Source of the DNA: Flavobacteriales bacterium | GTDB taxonomy: Bacteria > Bacteroidota > Bacteroidia > Flavobacteriales > Crocinitomicaceae | Assembly: GCA_947375085.1 (NCBI GenBank) | Contig: CANCEQ010000083.1 | Span: 1-12,482, forward strand | DNA: 12,482 nt | Direction of reading: 5' to 3' | Shown: positions 6,671 through 12,482 of the stretch, piece by piece | How the letters are laid out: every line of letters begins with the position of its first letter | Position numbering within the stretch: the first letter of the stretch is position 1 | Notes under the pieces: generated by a model | Seen by the model: the letters and a program-made list of their open reading frames with translations, nothing else | Database searches by the model: none | Told to the model about the DNA's origin: nothing | Position numbers and translations under genes: made by a program

Positions 6671-8266
6671 TCATTTTGCCAAATTCATTTTATCGTACTC
6701 ATTTGATTGTAGAACTGAAACTGCTTTTTGAAGCGCTTCGTTTGAATCGTTGTAAATTTCGTAAAACTCATTGTACCCCCATAAATCTTGAGCTAACAGT
6801 GATTTCAATCGAAGTTTTAATAATTTTTCACTTGTTTTATATTGCGCTTCGTTGAACTCTAATTTTGGATCTTCTTTTTTAACATAAGCGAAGAATTCAT
6901 CCATGAACTTTTTGTTGCAATCAAACGAGCTTTTGTAAATTCCGAAATTTGGATACGTTTTTAATAAATTTTCACGGTTGTCGTTTGTATAAGTCAAAGC
7001 AAAACTATTTACATGTCCTCCTTGAATTACATTTTTGAAATAATCTGTAATTTCAGCTGTATCTAACGGAACGAAAATATCTGGCATAATTCCACCACCA
7101 TTGTAAACTGTACGTTTTGTAACCAACGTTTGGTGTTTTAATGAATCTGGTAAATGAATAGAGTCAGCATGTTGAAACTCACCATTTAAATAACGTTGCG
7201 TTAAATCTTTCTCGTATGCTTCCTTGTCTTCATATGATTTTTGAATGAAACGTCCAGCAGGAGTATAATAACGTGCAATAGTCAAACGAATTTGAGAACC
7301 ATCTGTTAAATCAATTGGACGTTGAACTAAACCTTTTCCAAATGTCCTTCTACCCACAATTAAACCTCTATCCCAATCCTGAATAGCTCCAGAAACAATT
7401 TCACTTGCAGAAGCTGAATGTTCGTCGGTTAATAAAATCAATTTACCATCTTCCCATAAACCTGTATCACCCGCTTTTAAATCACTTCTTGGTTGAGAAC
7501 GTCCCTCAGAATAAACAATTAGTTTATCTTTTGATAAAAATTCATCTGCTACTTTTTGAGCTGCATAAAGCAATCCTCCACCATTTCCTTGCAAATCAAA
7601 AACCAAATGTTTCATTCCTTTTGATTTCAATTCTTTGATTCCTTTGTGAATTTCTTCCACAGTAGATCGAGAGAAACTGTTTAATTTGATATATCCAATT
7701 TCAGGAGTTATCATGTAGTAACAATCTACTGAATTTACCGGAATTCGATCACGTGTCACAACATAATGCAATGGCTTCTTATTGTTTCTTCTTAAGATTT
7801 CAATTTTCACTTTAGAACCTAATTCACCCATTAAATGTTCACGTACTTGAGTTGATTTCAAGCCAATTCCGGCTAGGTTTTTACCTTCGACACGGATAAT
7901 TTTATCTCCTGCTAAAATCCCTAATTTCTCTGAAGGTCCACCCGGTATTGTAGCTACTACCATTAAGGTATCTTTCAAAATTTGAAAACGAATTCCAACT
8001 CCAACGAAACTACCGTCGATTTGTTGATTCGCTCCATCAACTTCTTCTTTTGAAATGTATACAGAATGTGGATCTAATTTTTCTAACATCGCTACGATTG
8101 CGGCCTCAGTTAATTGATTGTCATTCACTGTATCAACATACATTTTATTAACATATGTCAAAACTTCATCAAATTTCTGACTTGTAGAGATTTTTGAAGG
8201 AGGTGTTTGTGAGATTCCAACGAAACAAATCGAGGTCATCAATAATGTTGAAAATATACGTGTCAT
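6671..8266 (-). CDS. Exported S41 (C-terminal processing) peptidase with PDZ domain
   Basis: 531 residues. The CtpA/Prc-type serine protease family cleaves periplasmic or envelope proteins from the C-terminal side. An N-terminal signal peptide (MTRIFSTLLMTSICFVGISQ) directs export. Then: an N-terminal helical region with LDPHSVYIS (64-72); a PDZ domain (about 86-172: GVGIRFQI, GILAGDKIIRVEG); and the S41 core with EIGYIKLNSFS (189-198), DLQGNGGGLL (224-233), the catalytic Ser286 in HSASASEIV and Lys311 in RTFGKGLVQ. The Ser-Lys spacing of 25 matches Prc and D1 protease. The C-terminal 160 residues are a helical extension with no motif I recognise. The second domain position often written DLR is DLQ here, a minor change. 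It is first in a likely operon with the DUF1573 lipoprotein and divergent from the M1 peptidase. The exact substrate is unknown. Confidence 0.95.
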   Translation of the reverse strand: MTRIFSTLLMTSICFVGISQTPPSKISTSQKFDEVLTYVNKMYVDTVNDNQLTEAAIVAMLEKLDPHSVYISKEEVDGANQQIDGSFVGVGIRFQILKDTLMVVATIPGGPSEKLGILAGDKIIRVEGKNLAGIGLKSTQVREHLMGELGSKVKIEILRRNNKKPLHYVVTRDRIPVNSVDCYYMITPEIGYIKLNSFSRSTVEEIHKGIKELKSKGMKHLVFDLQGNGGGLLYAAQKVADEFLSKDKLIVYSEGRSQPRSDLKAGDTGLWEDGKLILLTDEHSASASEIVSGAIQDWDRGLIVGRRTFGKGLVQRPIDLTDGSQIRLTIARYYTPAGRFIQKSYEDKEAYEKDLTQRYLNGEFQHADSIHLPDSLKHQTLVTKRTVYNGGGIMPDIFVPLDTAEITDYFKNVIQGGHVNSFALTYTNDNRENLLKTYPNFGIYKSSFDCNKKFMDEFFAYVKKEDPKLEFNEAQYKTSEKLLKLRLKSLLAQDLWGYNEFYEIYNDSNEALQKAVSVLQSNEYDKMNLAK

Positions 8267-8406
8267 AAAATGAAGTTTATAGTGAATAGCGGTTTAGCAT
8301 TCAAATGATAAATATATTAATAACAATGACATTTCGAAAGGAATATTGTATTTCTATTGTAAAATTTTGTTAAATACTATTTTTAGTTGAAGTTGGTAGT
8401 TGAATT

Positions 8407-8639
8407 TTTTAACACAAAAGATCTGCAAAGCAGATTTCATAAAAGGAATCATCACCGCGGAGCAGCCACGAAGTGAAAAGAATTACAAAAGTTCAGAATT
8501 AAGAAAATGGTTTAGGTAATTATAGATATCATCATTTTAAAACAATAATTTAAGATTGTTGATACTTTCACCTCTTATTTTAGGAAAGATTTCTTTGTGT
8601 AACTTTTGATGCTTCCTTTTATCTTCTTTTGTGTTAAAA
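8407..8639 (-). repeat. MITE-like intergenic element, copy 1 (233 bp)
   Basis: The 465-base divergent gap 8267-8731 contains no gene. It holds this element with perfect 15-bp inverted ends: TTTTAACACAAAAGA (8407-8421) and TCTTTTGTGTTAAAA (8625-8639). Inside the left end is the hairpin ATCTGC-AAA-GCAGAT (8421-8435). Orientation is minus because this hairpin sits at the left, while in copies 2 and 3 it is at the right. The block 8430-8454, reversed, matches copy 3 (11556-11580) at 24 of 25 bases. The arm 8601-8633, reversed, matches copy 2 (10372-10404) with only 2 differences. A GC-rich patch (8452-8475) interrupts the inner arm and is absent from the other copies. No target-site duplication is evident. 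Confidence 0.8.
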
Positions 8640-8645
8640 TTTCCA

Positions 8646-8681
8646 TTTGATTAAATTAGGACTTAATTATTTTTAAATTTG
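8646..8681 (+). promoter_or_regulatory. Candidate Bacteroidota-type promoter for the M1 peptidase
   Basis: TAAATTTG (8674-8681) fits the -7 consensus TAnnTTTG. TTTG at 8646-8649 could serve as the -33 box, with a spacing of 24 that is slightly long. The predicted start is about 45 bases ahead of the ATG at 8732, which is preceded by an A-run rather than a Shine-Dalgarno sequence, as is usual in this phylum. It lies just outside repeat copy 1. Confidence 0.55.
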
Positions 8682-8731
8682 AAATCAAAGCTGTAATGAT
8701 TAGTTGAATTTCAAATTATTTCAAAAAAAAT

Positions 8732-10354
8732 ATGCGTTTATTAGTAGTTGTTTTATTTCCTTTCTTTCTTATTTCTCAAACGAATTTCTCGCATCAAGAT
8801 TCGTTAAGAGGCACTTTGAATTCTTATAGAACTTGGTGGGATGTAATGCAATATGATATCACGGTTCAACCAAATTTTGAAGCGAAAACAATTCAAGGAA
8901 CTACAGCAATTTTAATTAAAAAGACAGGGGATAAAAACATTCTCCAATTGGATTTACACAAAGCACTTTCAGTTGATTCCATTTTTATAGGTGAAACTCC
9001 AAAACGATTACGATTTACTAGAGATGAAAATGTTGTTTTAATTGATCTACAAAACATTGATTTTGAATCTGATGATTTCTTTAAGTTAACTGTTTATTAT
9101 TCTGGTAAGCCAAAAGAAGCTGTAAAAGCTCCTTGGGATGGAGGATGGATTTTTACGAAGGATGAAAAGGACAGACCTTGGATGACTGTTGCTTGTCAAG
9201 GGGTGGGGGCTAGTGTTTGGTTTCCATGTAAAGATCATCAAAGTGATGAACCTGATTATGGGGCAACAATTAAGGTAATAGCCTCAGACACATTGGTAGC
9301 TGTTTCAAATGGTGAGTTAAAAGAATCGATTAAAATGGAATCAACCAATTTAAAATCAACGACTTGGATTGTTTCTAACCCAATTAATAATTATAACATC
9401 GTACCTTATATTGGTAAATACGTCAATTTCAATGAAGTGTATAACGGTGAAAAAGGTTTTTTAAAATGTAATTACTGGGTACTAGATTATGAATTAGAGA
9501 GAGCAAAAAATCAATTCAAGGAAGTCCCTAGAATGTTAAAATGTTTCGAATATTGGTTCGGACCATACCCCTTTTATGAAGACGGTTACAAATTAGTTCA
9601 AGCACCTTATTTAGGGATGGAGCATCAATCGGCAATTGCTTATGGAAATAAGTTTCAAAATGGATACTTAGGTAAATCGCTATCAGACTCAGATTACGGA
9701 ATGAAATGGGATTTTATTTTAGTCCATGAAAGCGGTCACGAATGGTTTGGAAATAGTATTACTTCGAAAGATATAGCAGATATGTGGATTCACGAATCAT
9801 TTACAAATTATGCTGAGACCATTTTTACAGATTGTTTATTCGGTGTTAAAGCTGGAAATGAATATGAAATTGGATTACGTCATTTAATTAAGAATGACAA
9901 ACCCATTATTGGGAAATACGGTGTAAATAACGAGGGTAGTGGGGATATGTATTACAAAGGAAGTAATATGATTCATATTATCAGACAGTTAGTGAACGAT
10001 GACGAGCGATTTAGACAATTATTAAGAGGGCTTAATAAAACTTTCTATCACAAAACAGTAACAACGCAAGAGATTGAGCAATACATTATTAAATTCACTA
10101 GCATAGATTTAAGTAGAGTCTTTGATCAATATTTAAGAACGACTCAAATTCCAGTTTTAGAGAGTAAGATTGAAAATAATCAATTACTTTTTAGATGGAT
10201 TGAATGTGTACCAAACTTCGATTTGAAAATTAGGTTAGAAAACGGCCAATGGATTCAACCTACAGAAGCTTGGAAAACATTAGATCAAACAATGGTTAAA
10301 ATTGAGGATTTTAAACCTGATGCAAATTTTTATTTGATTTATAGAAAATTGTAA
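8732..10354 (+). CDS. Exported M1-family zinc aminopeptidase (short form)
   Basis: 540 residues. It releases N-terminal amino acids from peptides, probably in the periplasm or at the surface. A signal peptide (MRLLVVVLFPFFLISQ) opens the protein. An N-terminal beta domain (about 20-230) follows, then the thermolysin-like catalytic domain (about 235-460). The zinc site is HESGHEW (His332, Glu333, His336) with the third ligand Glu355 in IHESFTNYAE, exactly the HExxH-x18-E spacing of M1. The catalytic tyrosine is Tyr407 in MYYKG. The substrate-binding GAMEN motif reads LGMEH here (294-298), a variant I recall from short Bacteroidota M1 enzymes. The ARM-repeat C-terminal domain of long M1 enzymes is missing; a short domain (about 465-540) with no recognised sorting signal ends the protein. 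All catalytic residues are intact. Confidence 0.95.
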   Translation: MRLLVVVLFPFFLISQTNFSHQDSLRGTLNSYRTWWDVMQYDITVQPNFEAKTIQGTTAILIKKTGDKNILQLDLHKALSVDSIFIGETPKRLRFTRDENVVLIDLQNIDFESDDFFKLTVYYSGKPKEAVKAPWDGGWIFTKDEKDRPWMTVACQGVGASVWFPCKDHQSDEPDYGATIKVIASDTLVAVSNGELKESIKMESTNLKSTTWIVSNPINNYNIVPYIGKYVNFNEVYNGEKGFLKCNYWVLDYELERAKNQFKEVPRMLKCFEYWFGPYPFYEDGYKLVQAPYLGMEHQSAIAYGNKFQNGYLGKSLSDSDYGMKWDFILVHESGHEWFGNSITSKDIADMWIHESFTNYAETIFTDCLFGVKAGNEYEIGLRHLIKNDKPIIGKYGVNNEGSGDMYYKGSNMIHIIRQLVNDDERFRQLLRGLNKTFYHKTVTTQEIEQYIIKFTSIDLSRVFDQYLRTTQIPVLESKIENNQLLFRWIECVPNFDLKIRLENGQWIQPTEAWKTLDQTMVKIEDFKPDANFYLIYRKL

Positions 10355-10369
10355 TTTGATTGTTTTTGA

Positions 10370-10587
10370 ATCACAAAAGAACATAAAAGAAAGCATCAAA
10401 AGTTGCTCAAAAGAATGAGGTCATTTGATAAAAAAAGAATACATAAATGAAATATAGACTTTATGCACTCTTTTAAAATGCAATTCAGTTTTATAACTTT
10501 TGATATTCACTATTTTTCAAACTAATAACTTTTGTGAATCTTTTGTGTGCATCTTATTTGAAGTCTGCTTAGCAGACCTTTTGTGTA
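10370..10587 (+). repeat. MITE-like intergenic element, copy 2 (about 218 bp)
   Basis: The 337-base gap 10355-10691 has no gene; this element begins 16 bases after the M1 stop. Ends: CACAAAAG (10372-10379) with CTTTTGTG (10578-10585). An inner inverted pair ATCAAAAGTT (10395-10404) with AACTTTTGAT (10495-10504) is nested within. The end-proximal hairpin is GTCTGC-TTA-GCAGAC (10563-10577); the terminal pair is G-C where copies 1 and 3 have A-T, which preserves pairing. An additional AACTTTTGTG/TCTTTTGTGTG module (10527-10548) has been added in the right arm. The most divergent copy in its right half. Confidence 0.75.
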
Positions 10588-10631
10588 GAAAATAACTATC
10601 TTGCATTTTTGAAATAAAAAATCACAAATTC

Positions 10632-10664
10632 TTGTAGAATAATCATTTAGTCTTTATATATTTG
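10632..10664 (+). promoter_or_regulatory. Candidate Bacteroidota-type promoter for the response regulator
   Basis: TATATTTG (10657-10664) is a full match to the -7 consensus TAnnTTTG. TTG at 10632-10634 is a possible -33 box, with 22 bases between. The box ends 27 bases before the ATG at 10692 and lies outside repeat copy 2, so the regulator can be transcribed on its own. Confidence 0.6.
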
Positions 10665-10691
10665 TCTTGTTTAAAATTATTCTAAATAACG

Positions 10692-11375
10692 ATGCGTATT
10701 ATTTTAGCTGATAGTAATGATTTAGTAAGAGTAGGAATGAGAACCATTCTTAGTTCTGAGAAACATCTTAAAATCATAGGTGAAGCTAGAGACAATCAAG
10801 AATTAAAGCAACAAGTGAAAAATTTTGGAGCTGATTTAGTGTTGATTGATTACACTTCGGATGGTTTTGATATTGATATAATACATACCATTTTAGCATC
10901 AAATAATACGATTAAATTTATTGCGATTACACCTGAACAATCAGCTCAAACATTAGTAGATGCCTTGCGTTCTGGTGTTATGAGTTACGTTAAAAAAGAT
11001 TGCGATATAGGGGAAATCATTAATGCAGTCAATGAAACGGGGAGAGGTAATAAGTTTTTCTGCGGTAAAATTTTAGAAACCATTCAAAGAGCATCAATTG
11101 ACGTAAATGACATAGATTTTGAATCATTCTCTTGTGAACCAATTGTTTTATCAGAAAGAGAACTTGAGATTGTTGTATTAATTGCTGAAGGTTTAACGAA
11201 TACTCAAATTGCAGAACAGTTATTTTTAAGTACGCATACGATTAATACGCATAGAAAAAACATCATGGCAAAATTAGGCGTTAAAAACACTGCTGGAATT
11301 GTTATGTATGCTGTAAAAACGAGTTTAATCTCACCTAATAAATTCCTTTTCGCTACCGATTTAGGGAATGCTTAA
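10692..11375 (+). CDS. Orphan NarL/LuxR-type response regulator
   Basis: 227 residues; a cytoplasmic DNA-binding regulator. The receiver domain (about 1-120) has Asp7, phospho-acceptor candidate Asp53 (LVLIDYT), switch residue Thr80 (FIAITP) and the conserved Lys near residue 100 (SYVKKD). The usual acidic pair is only half kept: the start reads ADSND, with Ser8 where a second Asp normally helps bind Mg2+. An acidic linker (about 130-150) leads to a LuxR-type helix-turn-helix (about 155-215): LSERELEIVVLIAEGLTN, TQIAEQLFLS and THTINTHRKNIMAKLGV are all typical. No sensor kinase adjoins it, so its signal and targets are unknown. Phosphorylation may be weakened, or it may work by other means. 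It has its own promoter candidate and is flanked on both sides by repeat copies. Confidence 0.92.
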   Translation: MRIILADSNDLVRVGMRTILSSEKHLKIIGEARDNQELKQQVKNFGADLVLIDYTSDGFDIDIIHTILASNNTIKFIAITPEQSAQTLVDALRSGVMSYVKKDCDIGEIINAVNETGRGNKFFCGKILETIQRASIDVNDIDFESFSCEPIVLSERELEIVVLIAEGLTNTQIAEQLFLSTHTINTHRKNIMAKLGVKNTAGIVMYAVKTSLISPNKFLFATDLGNA

Positions 11376-11387
11376 TGTTTGTTTTTA

Positions 11388-11600
11388 AACACAAAAGAAC
11401 ATATAAGAAAATATCAAAAGGAACACAAAATAAAGTTTTAGGAAATAAAAAAGCAGAAGTTAATTGCAAGATATACTACAACTCTTATGTTTTTAAATGA
11501 AATTTAAATTTCTAAATATCCTTTTTTAAAATCGTTTTTGCTTTTGTAAAACTTTTGATGATTCCTTCTATGAAATCTGCAAAAGCAGATCTTTTGTGTT
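11388..11600 (+). repeat. MITE-like intergenic element, copy 3 (213 bp)
   Basis: The 307-base gap 11376-11682 holds this element and then the repressor promoter. Ends: AACACAAAAG (11388-11397) with CTTTTGTGTT (11591-11600). The inner inverted pair is ATCAAAAG (11413-11420) with CTTTTGAT (11552-11559). The hairpin is ATCTGC-AAAA-GCAGAT (11575-11590), adjoining the right end. It begins 12 bases after the response-regulator stop, similar to copy 2 (16 bases after M1). Its right arm is the near twin of copy 1 reversed. The middle (about 11430-11545) is AT-rich and differs from the other copies. Confidence 0.8.
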
Positions 11601-11628
11601 AAAGAAATGATTAAAATATAATCTTTAC

Positions 11629-11659
11629 TTGCTTATTATTTAAGAATTAATTACTTTCG
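11629..11659 (+). promoter_or_regulatory. Candidate promoter of the XRE-S24 repressor gene
   Basis: TTG (11629-11631) and TACTTTCG (11652-11659) are spaced by 20 bases. The second box has one mismatch to TAnnTTTG. The ATG at 11683 is 23 bases downstream, a short leader without a Shine-Dalgarno sequence. The dyad at 11655-11678 overlaps the -7 box. Confidence 0.5.
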
Positions 11660-11678
11660 TCTAATAATTAAGATGAAA
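11655..11678. promoter_or_regulatory. Candidate operator dyad for autoregulation
   Basis: TTTCGTCT (11655-11662) and AGATGAAA (11671-11678) are inverted repeats with 7 of 8 matches and an 8-base AT spacer. The dyad covers the -7 box and likely transcription start of the repressor gene. This is where a LexA/CI-type protein would bind to repress itself. The arrangement is seen; binding is inferred. Confidence 0.5.
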
Positions 11679-11682
11679 AGCA

Positions 11683-12482
11683 ATGGAAATCGGTAACAAC
11701 CTTAAAATTCTTCGTAAACGTTTAAAGAAATCGCAAGAAGAAGTCGCTCAAGATTTAAACTTAACACGTTCTACTTATAGTGGTTATGAAAATGGTGTTG
11801 CGCAACCGAATTTAGAAAACTTAATTGCTTTCAGTGATTATTATAAAGTTCAAATTGATGATTTAGTTCGAAAGGATTTTGATAAATTTTCTGAAAATGA
11901 ATTAGAACGATTAGACAAAGGACTTTACGCGGATGTGAAAGGCCAAAAACTAAGAGTTCTTACTTCTTTAGTGAATGAGCAAGAAGAAGAATTAATCGAG
12001 ATGGTTTCTATGAAAGCAAGCGCAGGTTATACTTCAGGTTATGCCGATCCAGATTACTTAAAAGTGCTACCAACTTTTCATTTACCCTTTTTATCTAAAA
12101 ACAAAAAATACCGTTCATTTCCAATTCAAGGGGATTCAATGCCACCAGTTGTTGAAGGTTCGTATGTTGTTGCAGAATTTGTTCAAAATTGGATGACAAT
12201 TCGAAATGCAACACCTTGCATCGTGGTAACGAAAGATGAAGGGATTGTATTTAAAATCGTTCACAATTTGTTGGATTCGGTTCAATCGTTTCAATTGTGT
12301 TCTACGAATCCTTTTTATAGCCCGTATTTTGTACACGCGAATGATATTATTGAAATGTGGAAATTCGTAAACTATATTTCTCCTGAATTACCAGAAATCA
12401 GAATGGATGATAATGATTTATCAAAATCATTACAGGATTTACAAAAAGAGGTGTATGAATTGAAATCGCTTATTAAAGCTTA
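11683..12482 (+). CDS. XRE-S24 (LexA/CI-like) self-cleaving repressor; stop codon just outside window
   Basis: 266 complete codons; the window ends in 'TA' right after Ala266, which could be the first two bases of a stop, so the protein may be full length or nearly so. An N-terminal XRE helix-turn-helix (about 5-62) reads IGNNLKILRKRLKKSQEEVA, then LTRSTYSGYENGVAQP. A linker leads to the S24 peptidase-like domain (about 110-230). It holds a candidate self-cleavage bond Ala114-Gly115 in KASAGY, the nucleophile Ser152 in IQGDSMPP and the general-base Lys191 in VFKIV, the full set used by LexA and CI. A C-terminal helix (about 243-266, SKSLQDLQKEVYELKSLIKA) may be a small coiled coil. Such proteins repress DNA-damage or prophage genes until RecA-stimulated cleavage. 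No prophage gene is visible, so a chromosomal stress regulator is more likely. Confidence 0.9.
   Translation, partial: MEIGNNLKILRKRLKKSQEEVAQDLNLTRSTYSGYENGVAQPNLENLIAFSDYYKVQIDDLVRKDFDKFSENELERLDKGLYADVKGQKLRVLTSLVNEQEEELIEMVSMKASAGYTSGYADPDYLKVLPTFHLPFLSKNKKYRSFPIQGDSMPPVVEGSYVVAEFVQNWMTIRNATPCIVVTKDEGIVFKIVHNLLDSVQSFQLCSTNPFYSPYFVHANDIIEMWKFVNYISPELPEIRMDDNDLSKSLQDLQKEVYELKSLIKA

Noticed and set aside
7405..7638. Plus-strand open frame of 77 codons inside the S41 protease
   Set aside because: Antisense to the catalytic core of the protease; Leu/His-rich composition is typical of a shadow frame.
8267..8406. Promoter for the S41 protease on the minus strand
   Set aside because: The nearest match (TATCATTTG, reversed, 8302-8310) has an extra base in the box and no well-spaced upstream TTG, so it is too weak to list.
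8399..8648. Target-site duplication flanking repeat copy 1
   Set aside because: The bases outside the 15-bp ends do not match beyond short T-runs, so a clean duplication cannot be claimed.
10150..10354. Type IX secretion sorting domain at the C-terminus of the M1 peptidase
   Set aside because: The end lacks the conserved glycine/lysine-rich CTD motifs, so simple Sec export is the safer reading.
11673..11696. ATG at 11673 as the start of the repressor
   Set aside because: It is in another frame and reaches TAA after seven codons; the ATG at 11683 opens the full XRE-S24 frame.
12136..12336. Minus-strand open frame of 66 codons at the right end
   Set aside because: Antisense to the S24 domain of the repressor, including Ser152 and Lys191 codons.

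Overview
This AT-rich window most likely comes from a chromosome in the phylum Bacteroidota, probably the order Flavobacteriales. The evidence is: Bacteroidota-like promoter boxes (TAnnTTTG) and starts without clear Shine-Dalgarno sites; exported proteins whose signal peptides end in 'SQ'; a DUF1573 lipoprotein; a short M1 aminopeptidase; and intergenic spaces filled with 'CTTTTGTGTTAAA'-type repeats. I cannot name the genus.

Layout. Positions 1-1884 hold the 3' part of pnp (polynucleotide phosphorylase), cut by the left edge. It is followed by a small unrecognised gene (2013-2270) and a strong intrinsic terminator (2317-2346). A tight same-strand block follows: yaaA (peroxide stress protein), an AlgI-like membrane O-acyltransferase (MBOAT) and an AlgX/AlgJ-like SGNH protein (2427-5761). 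The last two form a likely polysaccharide O-acetylation pair. Next comes a 357-base convergent spacer (5762-6118) with a cluster of short palindromes that resemble REP elements. On the minus strand, an exported S41 (C-terminal-processing) protease and a DUF1573 lipoprotein form a likely two-gene operon (8266 down to 6119). Divergent from it is an exported M1-family zinc aminopeptidase (8732-10354). Then come an orphan NarL/LuxR-type response regulator (10692-11375) and, running to the right edge, an XRE-S24 (LexA/CI-like) self-cleaving repressor (11683-12482). The repressor lacks only its stop codon in the window, and a candidate operator dyad overlaps its promoter.

How the genes fit together. 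This is mostly core chromosome: RNA turnover, envelope and exopolysaccharide modification, periplasmic proteolysis and two regulators. No phage, plasmid, CRISPR, tRNA or rRNA features were seen.

The least ordinary content is non-coding. The three spacers between 8267 and 11682 each hold one copy of an asymmetric element of about 213-233 bp. It has inverted ends (AACACAAAAG...CTTTTGTGTT), a second inverted pair inside those ends, and a short end-proximal hairpin. That hairpin shows a compensatory A-T to G-C change between copies. Copy 1 lies in the opposite orientation to copies 2 and 3. This looks like a MITE-like or structured-RNA repeat family and is the best candidate here for something undescribed.
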